Shown here piece by piece: positions 28,233-36,645 of a stretch of DNA of 64,000 nucleotides. The position numbers were made by a program, and so were the translations under genes. Under the pieces are notes generated by a model. That model was not told the DNA's origin, ran no database searches, and saw nothing but the letters and a program-made list of their open reading frames with translations. The DNA lies in the NCBI RefSeq assembly GCF_009746715.1, contig NZ_VRKW01000002.1, positions 62,001-126,000 of the forward strand, in the 5' to 3' direction. The DNA comes from Ketobacter sp. MCCC 1A13808 (GTDB lineage Bacteria > Pseudomonadota > Gammaproteobacteria > Pseudomonadales > Ketobacteraceae). Each line of letters starts with the position of its first letter. Position 1 is the stretch's first letter.

Positions 28233-31082
28233 TTGGCTCAGACTACACTATCTTCCCGGGCAACACGCTATAGACACGGGTATTCGCCTTTGTGGCTGTG
28301 GCTGTGCCTGTTTTGCTGCCTGAATGTCTGTTCGTCGCTACAAGCGGATGTGATTCTGCAAAATCCCCAGTACTTAATGAAGATTACGCAGAATGTCTCC
28401 TACTTCGAAGACAAAGACAACCAGTATGGCCCTGATAGTTTTCTGAATCCCGAATTACAACAACAGTTCACCCCCGCCAGAACGCCGGTTTTACGGATGG
28501 GTTATACCGATGCGACCCTGTGGCTTCAGCTGGAAATCAAAAGTGAACTGGAGTTTGAAAGTAATGCGTTGCTGTATGTCAATCTTCCCAACATTGGCCT
28601 GATTCGGGTATATCAACGCACCGACGACGGCATGAAGCTACTGGAAGAAGTCGGGAGCTTAACGCCTCATCTGTTCGGATTCATACGCCACCGATCCCCA
28701 GCGGTTCGCCTACAGCTGAATCCGGCAGCAGCCAGCGATATCCTGGTTGAAGTTCGTTCACAACAATATATGACTTTCACGCTCAACCTGGCGGATCCCG
28801 CCAGCTTCTATGAGTTGCAGTTTAGGCAGCACCTAATACTGGGGGTAACTCTGGGCGCCCTACTCATGTTGATTATCTACGGGGTGTTCGGAAAAATCCG
28901 CAACCGGGATAAAAGTTATCTGAGCTACACCCTGTACGCCCTATCAATCGCTTTCTATATTATGGTCAGTTACGGCTATATCGGTTATTACTGGTTCCCG
29001 GTAACCGGCCTTCAAGTGCGGCTCGAGAGCGCCTCGCTCATTGCTCTGTGCATCTGCAGCCTTTTCTTTACGCAAAAATTATTAGACTTGCATCGCACCC
29101 GCCACCACCTGAACACCGTATTGCAAACGCTTATTGTTGTAAATTTGCTGAGTCTGGCATTGATTAATTTCATTGACCAACAGTTTGCCTCTAAAATGTC
29201 CGTGAGCCTGGCGCTGATTTGCATCCCACTGGCCAGTTACGCCACCGCCTTGCGGGCGTTTGATCGATTCAGCCCGGCACGGATTCTGATAATCCCCCGT
29301 GTTATTCTGGCGCTCATCGGTGCTTTGACAGCGCAAACGGTATTCGGCTTACTGGCTATCGAATTCGAAACCCTGAATGTGCTGGTCTCTGCATTGTGCC
29401 TGGACTGCGTAGCCAGCGTATTCGCATTAAAGTTACGCAGCCAGATCCACCAGAAGGCAGAGGAACAACAGCGCCAACGAATTGCAGTGGCAGAAGCAGA
29501 AAGGCGCGCTAAAACGGAATTTCTTGCCCAACTAAGCCACGAGATACGCACGCCAATGAACGGTATTCTGGGCATGTCGGAGTTATTGGAGGATTCCCCC
29601 CTGACACCGTCGCAGCAGGATTACGTCCGCACCATCACTTACTCCGGCAACAACCTTTTAAAAATCCTCGACGATATCCTGGATTATTCAAAAATTGAAA
29701 CCGGCAAAATGACATTGGATTTCACCTCCTTTGATATCGGCTCCATGCTCAGCGAGTGCATCGACCTGTTCCGCCAGCGCGCCGAAGAAAAAGGCATCGA
29801 ACTCATCACCCATATCCAGGGCGATGTACCGTTTCAGGTCAAAGGGGACACAACCCGTATCCGCCAGGTACTCGCCAACCTGATCTCCAATGCCATTAAA
29901 TTCACCGACCACGGCGAAGTAGTGATCGACATCAACAAGGATGCCGAACGATCCGAAAATCATATTTGCTTTTCCGTTACCGATACCGGTACCGGCATCA
30001 GCCGAGAGGCACTACAAGACATTCTGAAAACCGATCGCAACCACTTGGAACAACTGGGCCACCACGGCCTCGGGTTACCGATATCCCAGCAACTGGTTGG
30101 CATCATGCACGGTAGTTTCGGGGCAAAAAGCGCGCCCAATAAAGGCAGCTCATTCTGGTTTAGTATTCCGCTGGAGCCCGATCCAGAAGGGCAGGATATA
30201 CCCCTTTACGCCGATCAATTAAACGGCTTGCGCCTGTTAATTGTCGATGACAATGCCTCCTGCCGATTGGTGATACAGCAACAAGCCAGCAGCTGGGGCA
30301 TGACACTGGCCACCGCAGTCAATGGCAAGCAGGCACTTGCGTTACTGCACAACCAGGCCACCATCCACGAACCCTTTGATGTGGTGATTCTGGATCATGA
30401 AATGCCCGGTATGACCGGCATGGAATTGGCTGCCCGCATTAAAGAAGACACCATCATCAACAACGACCCCCTGGTAATGATGCTCACCGGGCTAGGCATG
30501 GCACCCAGCGCCACCGCCGCACGAAATGCCGGCATCCGCCGGGTAATCAGCAAACCGGTCACTGGACGGGTGTTGAAAGTTGCCTTACTGGAAGAATTAG
30601 CCCATATCCGCCGCATACACGCCAATCACCCCCAAGACACCTACATCACCCGCCAGCTACCGGCGATGAGTATTTTAGTAGCCGAAGACCATCACTTGTC
30701 ACAGAAAGTCGTGCGGGGCATGCTAACCCGCTTGGGTATGCAGGCGGTGACGGTGGAAAACGGCAAAGCGGCTCTGGAAAAAGTGCAGCAGCAGCAATTT
30801 GATCTGATTCTCATGGATTGTGAAATGCCGGAAATGAATGGATTTGAAGCCACGGTAGCCATCCGCCAATGGGAGCAGGAATGCAATCGTAAACCGATTC
30901 CTATTATTGCCCTCACTGCACACATAATGGATGAGCACAAAGAGCGCAGCTTACGCTGCGGTATGAATGCGCACTTGGCAAAACCGATCGAACTCAACGA
31001 GCTGCGGGACATTCTGTTGTTATGGTCGGACCATCCCGGATCCGTTATTGATCCGGCCATGGATAATGACAACCACCCATAG
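28233..31082 (+). CDS. 7TMR-DISM hybrid sensor histidine kinase with two receiver domains
   Basis: 949 residues from a TTG start. Order: signal peptide (LWLWLCLFCCLNVCSSLQA), periplasmic 7TMR-DISM extracellular domain (about 40-180), seven membrane helices (about 195-400), a coiled coil, HisKA with phospho-His436 (FLAQLSHEIRTPMNGILGM), HATPase (NLISNAIKFTDHG, VTDTGTGISREAL), receiver 1 with Asp721 (VVILDHEMPGMTG) and receiver 2 with Asp862 (LILMDCEMPEMNG). There is no HPt domain, so a separate phosphotransfer protein is needed. DISM domains are thought to sense small, often carbohydrate-like, ligands. The G2 region of the ATPase reads GHHGLGLPI, so ATP binding looks intact. The TTG start is the main uncertainty. 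Confidence 0.9.
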   Translation: MAQTTLSSRATRYRHGYSPLWLWLCLFCCLNVCSSLQADVILQNPQYLMKITQNVSYFEDKDNQYGPDSFLNPELQQQFTPARTPVLRMGYTDATLWLQLEIKSELEFESNALLYVNLPNIGLIRVYQRTDDGMKLLEEVGSLTPHLFGFIRHRSPAVRLQLNPAAASDILVEVRSQQYMTFTLNLADPASFYELQFRQHLILGVTLGALLMLIIYGVFGKIRNRDKSYLSYTLYALSIAFYIMVSYGYIGYYWFPVTGLQVRLESASLIALCICSLFFTQKLLDLHRTRHHLNTVLQTLIVVNLLSLALINFIDQQFASKMSVSLALICIPLASYATALRAFDRFSPARILIIPRVILALIGALTAQTVFGLLAIEFETLNVLVSALCLDCVASVFALKLRSQIHQKAEEQQRQRIAVAEAERRAKTEFLAQLSHEIRTPMNGILGMSELLEDSPLTPSQQDYVRTITYSGNNLLKILDDILDYSKIETGKMTLDFTSFDIGSMLSECIDLFRQRAEEKGIELITHIQGDVPFQVKGDTTRIRQVLANLISNAIKFTDHGEVVIDINKDAERSENHICFSVTDTGTGISREALQDILKTDRNHLEQLGHHGLGLPISQQLVGIMHGSFGAKSAPNKGSSFWFSIPLEPDPEGQDIPLYADQLNGLRLLIVDDNASCRLVIQQQASSWGMTLATAVNGKQALALLHNQATIHEPFDVVILDHEMPGMTGMELAARIKEDTIINNDPLVMMLTGLGMAPSATAARNAGIRRVISKPVTGRVLKVALLEELAHIRRIHANHPQDTYITRQLPAMSILVAEDHHLSQKVVRGMLTRLGMQAVTVENGKAALEKVQQQQFDLILMDCEMPEMNGFEATVAIRQWEQECNRKPIPIIALTAHIMDEHKERSLRCGMNAHLAKPIELNELRDILLLWSDHPGSVIDPAMDNDNHP

Positions 31083-31090
31083 GCGCAGGA

Positions 31091-32587
31091 TTAATCCGCT
31101 GCCACGGTCCGTCCCCCGGCCCAGTGGCGTAACGCGGCCAGTGGCTCGGCCATTACCACTGATAACGGCTTAGTAGAAGCAATTTCGTCCATTATGTGCC
31201 GGGTGTCCAGCGCCGCCCCTTCTGCCTGACAACGATATAACGCTGACACCAACGCCTGCTCAACCTCAGCCCCGGAAAACCCTTCACTACTATATGCCAG
31301 GGAATCCAGATCCAGCGTCGAAGGATCATGACCACGTTTTGTCAGATGGATGCTGAAAATATCACGGCGAACCGCCTCGCCCGGAAGATCGACAAAGAAA
31401 ATCTCATCCATTCGGCCTTTGCGCACCAGCTCCGGCGGCAGTCGGGAAATATCATTCGAGGTTGCCACCAGAAACACCGGTGCCTTACGCTCCGCCATCC
31501 AGGTCAGTAACGCTCCCAACAATCGTTTCGACGTTCCGTTGTCGCTGTCTTCTCCGGACACCGCCTTCTCGATTTCATCAAGCCACAACACGCAGGGCGA
31601 CAGCGCCTCGGCCAACGCCAACGACTCGCGCAGATTGCGCTCCGTTTCGCCGATGAACTTATTAAACAATGCCGAAAAATCCAGCCGCAACAGAGGCACC
31701 CCCCACATACCGGCCACGGCCTTCGCGGCCAGACTTTTACCTCCCCCCTGCACACCGAGCAATAACACCCCTTTGGGCATATCCAATGCGGTATCACTAG
31801 TGGCTGCGTCTTGCACCTGCAAAAAACGCTCGCGACGTTTTAATAACCAATTTTTGAGCACACTCAAGCCGCCCACGTCGGAAAAGCTGGCGGTGTCGTA
31901 TTCAAAGCTGAGAACGCCGTTCATTCCCAGCAGCTCGAATTTCGCTTTGTTCAGATCCGGCAGATCACTGGCGGTAATAGCCCCGTCATCAAATATAGCG
32001 CCACGAGCCAACCGCCGCGCATCGGAAAAGGTCATGCCACGCAGATTGGCCACCAGTTTCGACAAGGTCCGGTTATCGGTTTTTACTTTCAACCCCTGGT
32101 TCTGATAAGACCAGACTGCAGCCTCCTCCTTCACCAAGTGCATCAGCTGCTCATCATTGGGTAAGGAAATCTCCATCCGCGCACTGTAACGTTGCAACTC
32201 CGGTGCAATAACAAAAGCGTGGCTGAGCAGCACCACTGTGTGCTGGTTCTGATCGTGGGCCATGGCAATTTCCTTCAGTAGACGTATATTTCTCGGCTCC
32301 CCTTCCAGATACGGGTGAATATCGCAAAGTACGAAAATGCCGGCGCGCGCAGATGCTTTTATATGACGCAACACCGCTTCCGGCTCACTGGTTTGCCGCT
32401 CGTCGATTTCATGGGTCAAATCAATCCGCTTCACCCCTTCGGTCACCGACCAACTGAAAACCGGTTTATTCAGCTGAATCCCGCTGCGTTTGATCAAATC
32501 CAGCGCCCGTGGCTCTTCATGGGTTTCAATGATGATCAGCGGCACTCTGGACCGCATCATAATTTCCAGGTCGTTTACATCGGGCAT
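31091..32587 (-). CDS. Ycf46-like AAA ATPase
   Basis: 498 residues from ATG 32587 (MPDVNDLEIMMRSRVPLIII); the frame continues to 32716 but would then overlap coq7. An N-terminal alpha/beta domain (HIKASARAGIFVLCDIHPYL, TVVLLSHAFVI) precedes one AAA domain: Walker A GVQGGGKSLAAKAVAG (Gly-Gly-Gly-Lys-Ser, Val and Gln atypical), Walker B CVLWLDEIEKAVSG, sensor 1 VFLVATSNDISRLPPELVR and the Arg-finger region RKGRMDEIFFVDLPG. The architecture matches Ycf46-type proteins, linked in cyanobacteria to carbon or inorganic-carbon use, while in other bacteria the function is unknown. It is convergent with the hybrid kinase (8 bases between stops) and divergent from coq7. Confidence 0.85.
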   Translation of the reverse strand: MPDVNDLEIMMRSRVPLIIIETHEEPRALDLIKRSGIQLNKPVFSWSVTEGVKRIDLTHEIDERQTSEPEAVLRHIKASARAGIFVLCDIHPYLEGEPRNIRLLKEIAMAHDQNQHTVVLLSHAFVIAPELQRYSARMEISLPNDEQLMHLVKEEAAVWSYQNQGLKVKTDNRTLSKLVANLRGMTFSDARRLARGAIFDDGAITASDLPDLNKAKFELLGMNGVLSFEYDTASFSDVGGLSVLKNWLLKRRERFLQVQDAATSDTALDMPKGVLLLGVQGGGKSLAAKAVAGMWGVPLLRLDFSALFNKFIGETERNLRESLALAEALSPCVLWLDEIEKAVSGEDSDNGTSKRLLGALLTWMAERKAPVFLVATSNDISRLPPELVRKGRMDEIFFVDLPGEAVRRDIFSIHLTKRGHDPSTLDLDSLAYSSEGFSGAEVEQALVSALYRCQAEGAALDTRHIMDEIASTKPLSVVMAEPLAALRHWAGGRTVAAD

Positions 32588-32620
32588 CAGGGTCACACTG
32601 TCCTTATTCTTGAGCGGGAT

Positions 32621-32658
32621 GTTGCGGGACTTCCGCAACGGGTCAGAACCTATATAAT
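32621..32658 (+). promoter_or_regulatory. candidate coq7 promoter with an overlapping dyad
   Basis: TATAAT at 32653-32658 stands 35 bases before coq7. Just upstream GTTGCGG and CCGCAAC (32621-32627 and 32633-32639) form a perfect 7-base dyad with a 5-base centre that overlaps the -35 zone. This looks like an operator in the divergent control region; the -35 itself is weak. Confidence 0.4.
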
Positions 32659-32692
32659 AGTCATTTTTCAGCGGCGACGTCGGAACCCGATC

Positions 32693-33358
32693 ATGAGCAG
32701 TCAGCGTAACCAGCATCCATCACGCCACCTTAGCGTCTTTGACCGTCTGATCGGCCAGGCAGACAATGCGCTACGAACCCTGGCTGGCGGCCATCACGGC
32801 AGTGAACGGGCCCACCCAGCCAACGATACTGAATGTCCACAGCTCAGTCCGCAACAACGCCGCCACGTTGCCGGATTAATGAGAGTAAATCACACCGGCG
32901 AAGTCTGTGCACAGGCACTTTACAAAGGGCAGGCCGCCACCGCGCGTCTACCCCGCATACGCAGGCAAATGGAAATCTCCGCGCAAGAGGAAGAAGATCA
33001 TCTGTACTGGTGCCAACAGCGGATAACCGAGTTAAACAGTCACACCAGTTTTTTGAATCCGCTTTGGTACGTGCTCTCGTTTGGCATTGGTGCGGGAGCC
33101 GGAGTAATCGGTGATCGCTGGAGCCTGGGGTTTGTTGAAGAAACCGAACATCAGGTTTGCGCGCACCTGCAGGGACATTTGGAGAAGCTGCCGCAAAAAG
33201 ACGAAAGAAGCCGCAAAATATTACAGCAAATGCAGGAAGATGAAGCACGACACGCGCAAACCGCCCACCAAGCCGGCGCAATGGCTTTGCCTTTTCCGGT
33301 CAAAAAATTAATGCAATCCGTGGCGAAAGTCATGACGACCACCGCCTACCGGATTTAA
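32693..33358 (+). CDS. coq7: demethoxyubiquinone hydroxylase Coq7
   Basis: 221 residues from ATG 32693; the open frame reaches back to 32315 but that part lies inside the AAA gene on the other strand. Coq7 is a membrane-associated di-iron enzyme for the last hydroxylation of ubiquinone synthesis. Carboxylate and His ligands are in MRVNHTGEVCAQALYKGQ, QEEEDHLYWC, FVEETEHQVCAHL and EDEARHAQTAHQAGA, in the family order. The segment LWYVLSFGIGAGAGVIGDRW is the hydrophobic membrane-facing part. Aerobic respiration is implied. Confidence 0.96.
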   Translation: MSSQRNQHPSRHLSVFDRLIGQADNALRTLAGGHHGSERAHPANDTECPQLSPQQRRHVAGLMRVNHTGEVCAQALYKGQAATARLPRIRRQMEISAQEEEDHLYWCQQRITELNSHTSFLNPLWYVLSFGIGAGAGVIGDRWSLGFVEETEHQVCAHLQGHLEKLPQKDERSRKILQQMQEDEARHAQTAHQAGAMALPFPVKKLMQSVAKVMTTTAYRI

Positions 33359-33467
33359 TTTTTTGCATTGGAAAAAATACATTTAGGAAACGGACAGCGT
33401 TTTTGCCAAAAAAATGCAACAAAACCGCCGTATAGCGCAAACTTTTTCCATCACTTTTCTGAAGTTC

Positions 33468-33476
33468 TGTTACAAT
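33468..33476 (+). promoter_or_regulatory. candidate extended -10 promoter upstream of minC
   Basis: TGTTACAAT is an extended -10 form (TG, one base, TACAAT). The -35 is poor. It is about 170 bases before minC and upstream of the leader hairpin. Confidence 0.35.
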
Positions 33477-33572
33477 TAGGGGCAGATTATGGACCGAAAA
33501 GTGGTGGCATTAACATTGACCTGATGCAAAAAACCAGGCCACTGTACATCGCACTATAAATTCCGGAACCTG

Positions 33573-33600
33573 GATAAAGCAAACTCCGATTTGCTTTATC
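33573..33600. repeat. perfect 11-base inverted repeat in the minC leader
   Basis: GATAAAGCAAA (33573-33583) and TTTGCTTTATC (33590-33600) are perfect arms around CTCCGA, 48 bases before the minC ATG. It could be an RNA hairpin in the minCDE leader or a protein-binding dyad. No T-run follows. Confidence 0.65.
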
Positions 33601-33648
33601 AAACCGCCGGAAACATTCAAACAAAAAAACTGATTACTCCAAGGATCT

Positions 33649-34389
33649 ATGCTGGACACTGAAGCCGCAATTGACACGGAAGCCTGTTTCAAACTGAAAG
33701 GCAGCCGCGTCACAATGACCATACTGGAGCTCTATCGTTACGATTATCAGAGCTTCAATGATGCCCTCTCCGCCAAGGTAAGCACTGCCCCCGATTTTTT
33801 TCAGCAAACCCCGGTCATCCTCAGCCTGGAAAAATGCGCAAACGATGAATTCGTGGACTTTATTGAACTGAGTGAACTGTGTCGTGAATTCGGCATGGTT
33901 CCGGTTGCAATCAGGGGTGGAACTGAACAGCAGGCGGTATCTGCTAACGTAGCCGGGCTACCGATACTGCCTCCTGCCACCAGCAGCCGGCAGACGCAAC
34001 CCGCCAAGCCAGCAACCGAGGCCACAAACGAACTTGAAATAGTGGAAGAAGAAGTTCCTGCCACGGCGAATAAAATTATTACAACCCCGATACGTTCCGG
34101 TCAGCAAATTTATGCGCCCGGCGGTGATCTGGTGGTGATTGCCCCCGTTAGTGCCGGTGCAGAAATCCTGGCCGACGGCAATATCCATGTTTACGGTCCG
34201 TTAAGAGGCCGGGCTTTGGCGGGCGTCAAAGGTGACGCAAGTGCCAGGGTATTTTGTCAACAGCTGGAAGCGGAGCTTATTTCCATCGCCGGCAATTACA
34301 AAGTGAACGAAGACCTTCGCGGAGAGCACTGGAAGCAGGCAATCCGCGCTCACCTTGAAGGTGACCAACTTATTATCAGCCCACTGTGA
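33649..34389 (+). CDS. minC: septum-site inhibitor MinC
   Basis: 246 residues. MinC stops FtsZ rings from forming near the poles. The N-terminal domain (about 1-105) includes KGSRVTMTILELYRYD and PVILSLEKC; a Pro/Thr/Glu-rich linker leads to a C-terminal beta-helix domain (about 145-246) with VRSGQQIYAPGGDL-like sequence (PIRSGQQIYAPGGDLVVIAP), GNIHVYGPLRGRALAG and ARVFCQQLEAELISIAG, which binds MinD. AAGGAT precedes the ATG. It starts the minCDE operon. Confidence 0.97.
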   Translation: MLDTEAAIDTEACFKLKGSRVTMTILELYRYDYQSFNDALSAKVSTAPDFFQQTPVILSLEKCANDEFVDFIELSELCREFGMVPVAIRGGTEQQAVSANVAGLPILPPATSSRQTQPAKPATEATNELEIVEEEVPATANKIITTPIRSGQQIYAPGGDLVVIAPVSAGAEILADGNIHVYGPLRGRALAGVKGDASARVFCQQLEAELISIAGNYKVNEDLRGEHWKQAIRAHLEGDQLIISPL

Positions 34390-34413
34390 CAATTTAATAA
34401 AGAGGATACGACA

Positions 34414-35226
34414 TTGGCAGAAATTATCGTGGTGACCTCAGGCAAAGGTGGTGTTGGCAAGACCACGACCAGCGCAGCCCTCGGAACCGGCCTGGCCCTG
34501 AAAGGCCACAAGACCGTCATTATCGACTTTGATGTGGGTTTACGTAACCTGGATCTGATCATGGGTTGTGAACGGAGAGTGGTTTATGACTTCGTTAACG
34601 TGATCAATGGCGAAGCCAACCTGAATCAAGCCCTGATTAAAGACAAACGTGTAGAAAACCTCAGCATCCTTCCAGCGTCCCAAACTCGTGACAAAGACGC
34701 TTTAACCCAGGAAGGTGTTCAAAAGGTACTCAACGATTTAAAGAAAACCCACGATTATATTGTGTGCGACTCACCCGCCGGCATCGAAAAAGGGGCCCAC
34801 ATGGCCATGTATTTCGCCGACCGCGCGCTGGTCGTAACCAACCCGGAGGTCTCATCAGTACGGGACTCGGATCGCATCCTGGGCATACTGCAAAGCAAAA
34901 CCCTGCGAGCAGAAAACGGGGAAGAGCCGATTAAGGAACACTTGCTGCTGACTCGCTACAGCCCGGAACGGGTGGAAAAAGGTGAAATGCTCAGTGTAAG
35001 GGATGTAGAGGAAATTCTTTCCATACCGTTGCTGGGTGTCATCCCGGAATCAAAAGCGGTACTCAGTGCTTCCAACCAGGGCCAACCGGTGATTCTGGAT
35101 GAAGAGAGTGATGCAGGCCAAGCCTATATCGACGCGGTACGTCGCTTACTGGGTGAAGACATTGAGCACCGATTCCTCAATGCGACCAAGAAAGGCCTCC
35201 TGTCGAGAATGTTTGGAGGTCGGTAA
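34414..35226 (+). CDS. minD: septum-site ATPase MinD
   Basis: 270 residues, TTG start with AGAGGA upstream. MinD is a ParA-like ATPase that recruits MinC to the membrane and oscillates with MinE. The deviant Walker A is [17 protein letters not shown]; switch regions [18 protein letters not shown] and [15 protein letters not shown] are canonical. The C-terminal membrane helix is present ([12 protein letters not shown]). Its stop shares one base with the minE ATG. Confidence 0.98.
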   Translation: MAEIIVVTSGKGGVGKTTTSAALGTGLALKGHKTVIIDFDVGLRNLDLIMGCERRVVYDFVNVINGEANLNQALIKDKRVENLSILPASQTRDKDALTQEGVQKVLNDLKKTHDYIVCDSPAGIEKGAHMAMYFADRALVVTNPEVSSVRDSDRILGILQSKTLRAENGEEPIKEHLLLTRYSPERVEKGEMLSVRDVEEILSIPLLGVIPESKAVLSASNQGQPVILDEESDAGQAYIDAVRRLLGEDIEHRFLNATKKGLLSRMFGGR

Positions 35227-35498
35227 TGAAATTTTTTGATTATTTTAAATCTAAGAAAAAAAGCACAGCCAGCGTTGCCAAAGAGCGCCTGCAGATCATT
35301 GTTGCCCATGAACGCACTGCAAAAAACCAACCGGATTACCTGCCCGCTTTGCAGCGGGATCTGATCGCGGTGATCAGTAAGTACGTGGCCATCAGTGAAG
35401 AAATGGTGAACGTCACTCTGGACAAAAATGATGAGTACGCGGTTCTTGAACTCAACATCACGTTACCGGAAACCGAAGACGAATTGGCGGCAACCTGA
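35226..35498 (+). CDS. minE: cell division topological specificity factor MinE
   Basis: 90 residues. MinE stimulates MinD ATPase and restricts MinC to the poles. The membrane-binding N-terminus [20 protein letters not shown] and the MinD-binding segment [13 protein letters not shown] are typical, followed by the dimer domain ([17 protein letters not shown]). Coupled to minD. Confidence 0.97.
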   Translation: MKFFDYFKSKKKSTASVAKERLQIIVAHERTAKNQPDYLPALQRDLIAVISKYVAISEEMVNVTLDKNDEYAVLELNITLPETEDELAAT

Positions 35499-35505
35499 CA
35501 GTAAA

Positions 35506-35543
35506 CAGTTAGGTGGCGCACCACTCGGCGCGCTACCTAACTG
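35506..35543. terminator. long hairpin after minE
   Basis: A 17-pair stem, CAGTTAGGTGGCGCACC with GGCGCGCTACCTAACTG, has one G-T pair, one mismatch and a 4-base loop. It sits between convergent minE and the next gene. There is a short T-run only on the minus strand, so it may act in both directions with weak release. Confidence 0.6.
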
Positions 35544-35595
35544 CATAACATAAGCCGTGCTATCGCTATCAACTAGAATGGGCACTCAAAGCAGA

Positions 35596-36621
35596 TTAAG
35601 CCAGTGCCTGGCCGCACTCCTCGCTGCTATAGAAATCGTCCAGGTTGCCGCGAATGCGCTGCTCGATCAAGTTCCATAAAGCCTCGCGCCCCAATAAACC
35701 GGGCAGAATCTGTTTCAACTCATCGCTGATGTAATCCTGGGTATAACCGATTTCGGTGGCCAGCTCGGCCAACGGCTTGCTGCCATTTTCATCCAGAATA
35801 TGGACAATGACCTTTGCAATCATATTGTGCAGGTATTCCGTCGTGCGCAGTTCTGCCCATAATGTATCACCGATTGCGATGCTGTCGTCGATGTCCTGTT
35901 CCGTCACATAGCCCTTAAATTTAGAAAATTCTTTCTCACTCACGGTACTCCAAAAGTGATCGGCTATGGTTTTGATATTGCCTTCGGACAAAGCATTATT
36001 CAGCACCTTTTCCGACAGTTCTACCGAACTGCGTAGATTGCCTGCAATAAACTTTTTGATGGTGCCTTCCGCGGCGGCTTCCAGTTTCGGCATGGCTTTA
36101 TTCAATTGTTTTGCGCCGGCTTTCATCAGGGCCGAAACCCCGGGCACTTTTTTCACAACGACATTTTCGGTCATCACGTAATCCTTGATACCGTGATACA
36201 ACACATCGGTAATCAGTTCGCTATAAACCGGACTTTCCAATATCAGATGAATGATGTCCATGCGCAGCTTTTCAAACTGAGCGAAATGGGAAACGGCTTT
36301 GTCGTATTCCCCTTTAGGCACCAGAGACGTTATATTGGTGCCGTCATTGAGTTCAGATTGAATGACCGTTACCGTGCTTTTCACCACGATGTCTCTCAAG
36401 GCCTGGTTGAAAGGCGCGTGCTCGACCAGCCGCAACACGGTTTTCACCAATAAATCACGATCCAGAACCTCTTCCAGGGTCACCGTCGCGCCCCATTGAT
36501 AGATTTCAGACACTTCGCGGTCGATGGTTTGCAGCAACCCGTCCGCCTGCAAGCGGGACAGCATAAACCGGACATGAGCCTCCTGAAGTTTCGCCGCATT
36601 AGATTGGGTTTGTTCGGACAT
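35596..36621 (-). CDS. unknown helical protein
   Basis: 341 residues, soluble and almost wholly helical by appearance, not recognised. No signal peptide, Cys only near the end (EECGQALA). Notable segments: MLSRLQADGLLQTIDREVSE, KSTVTVIQSELND, PVYSELITDVLYHGIKDYV, MKAGAKQLNKAMPKLEAAAE and LATEIGYTQDYISDELKQIL. The last could be a helix-turn-helix-like end. AGAGGAAA is upstream. It is the downstream partner of the AraC regulator on the same strand (24 bases), which suggests that the regulator controls it. I recall conserved proteins like this in marine gammaproteobacteria but not a name. Confidence 0.75.
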   Translation of the reverse strand: MSEQTQSNAAKLQEAHVRFMLSRLQADGLLQTIDREVSEIYQWGATVTLEEVLDRDLLVKTVLRLVEHAPFNQALRDIVVKSTVTVIQSELNDGTNITSLVPKGEYDKAVSHFAQFEKLRMDIIHLILESPVYSELITDVLYHGIKDYVMTENVVVKKVPGVSALMKAGAKQLNKAMPKLEAAAEGTIKKFIAGNLRSSVELSEKVLNNALSEGNIKTIADHFWSTVSEKEFSKFKGYVTEQDIDDSIAIGDTLWAELRTTEYLHNMIAKVIVHILDENGSKPLAELATEIGYTQDYISDELKQILPGLLGREALWNLIEQRIRGNLDDFYSSEECGQALA

Positions 36622-36645
36622 GGTATTTCCTCTTAAATAATATCG

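Noticed and set aside
31350-32105. 251-codon frame opposite the AAA ATPase gene
   Set aside because: It mirrors a well-conserved AAA gene, has low-complexity Ser/Arg composition and no domain; an antisense artefact.
32315-32692. N-terminal extension of coq7
   Set aside because: The extra residues lie inside the AAA gene on the other strand and do not resemble Coq7, whose start at 32693 gives the normal length.
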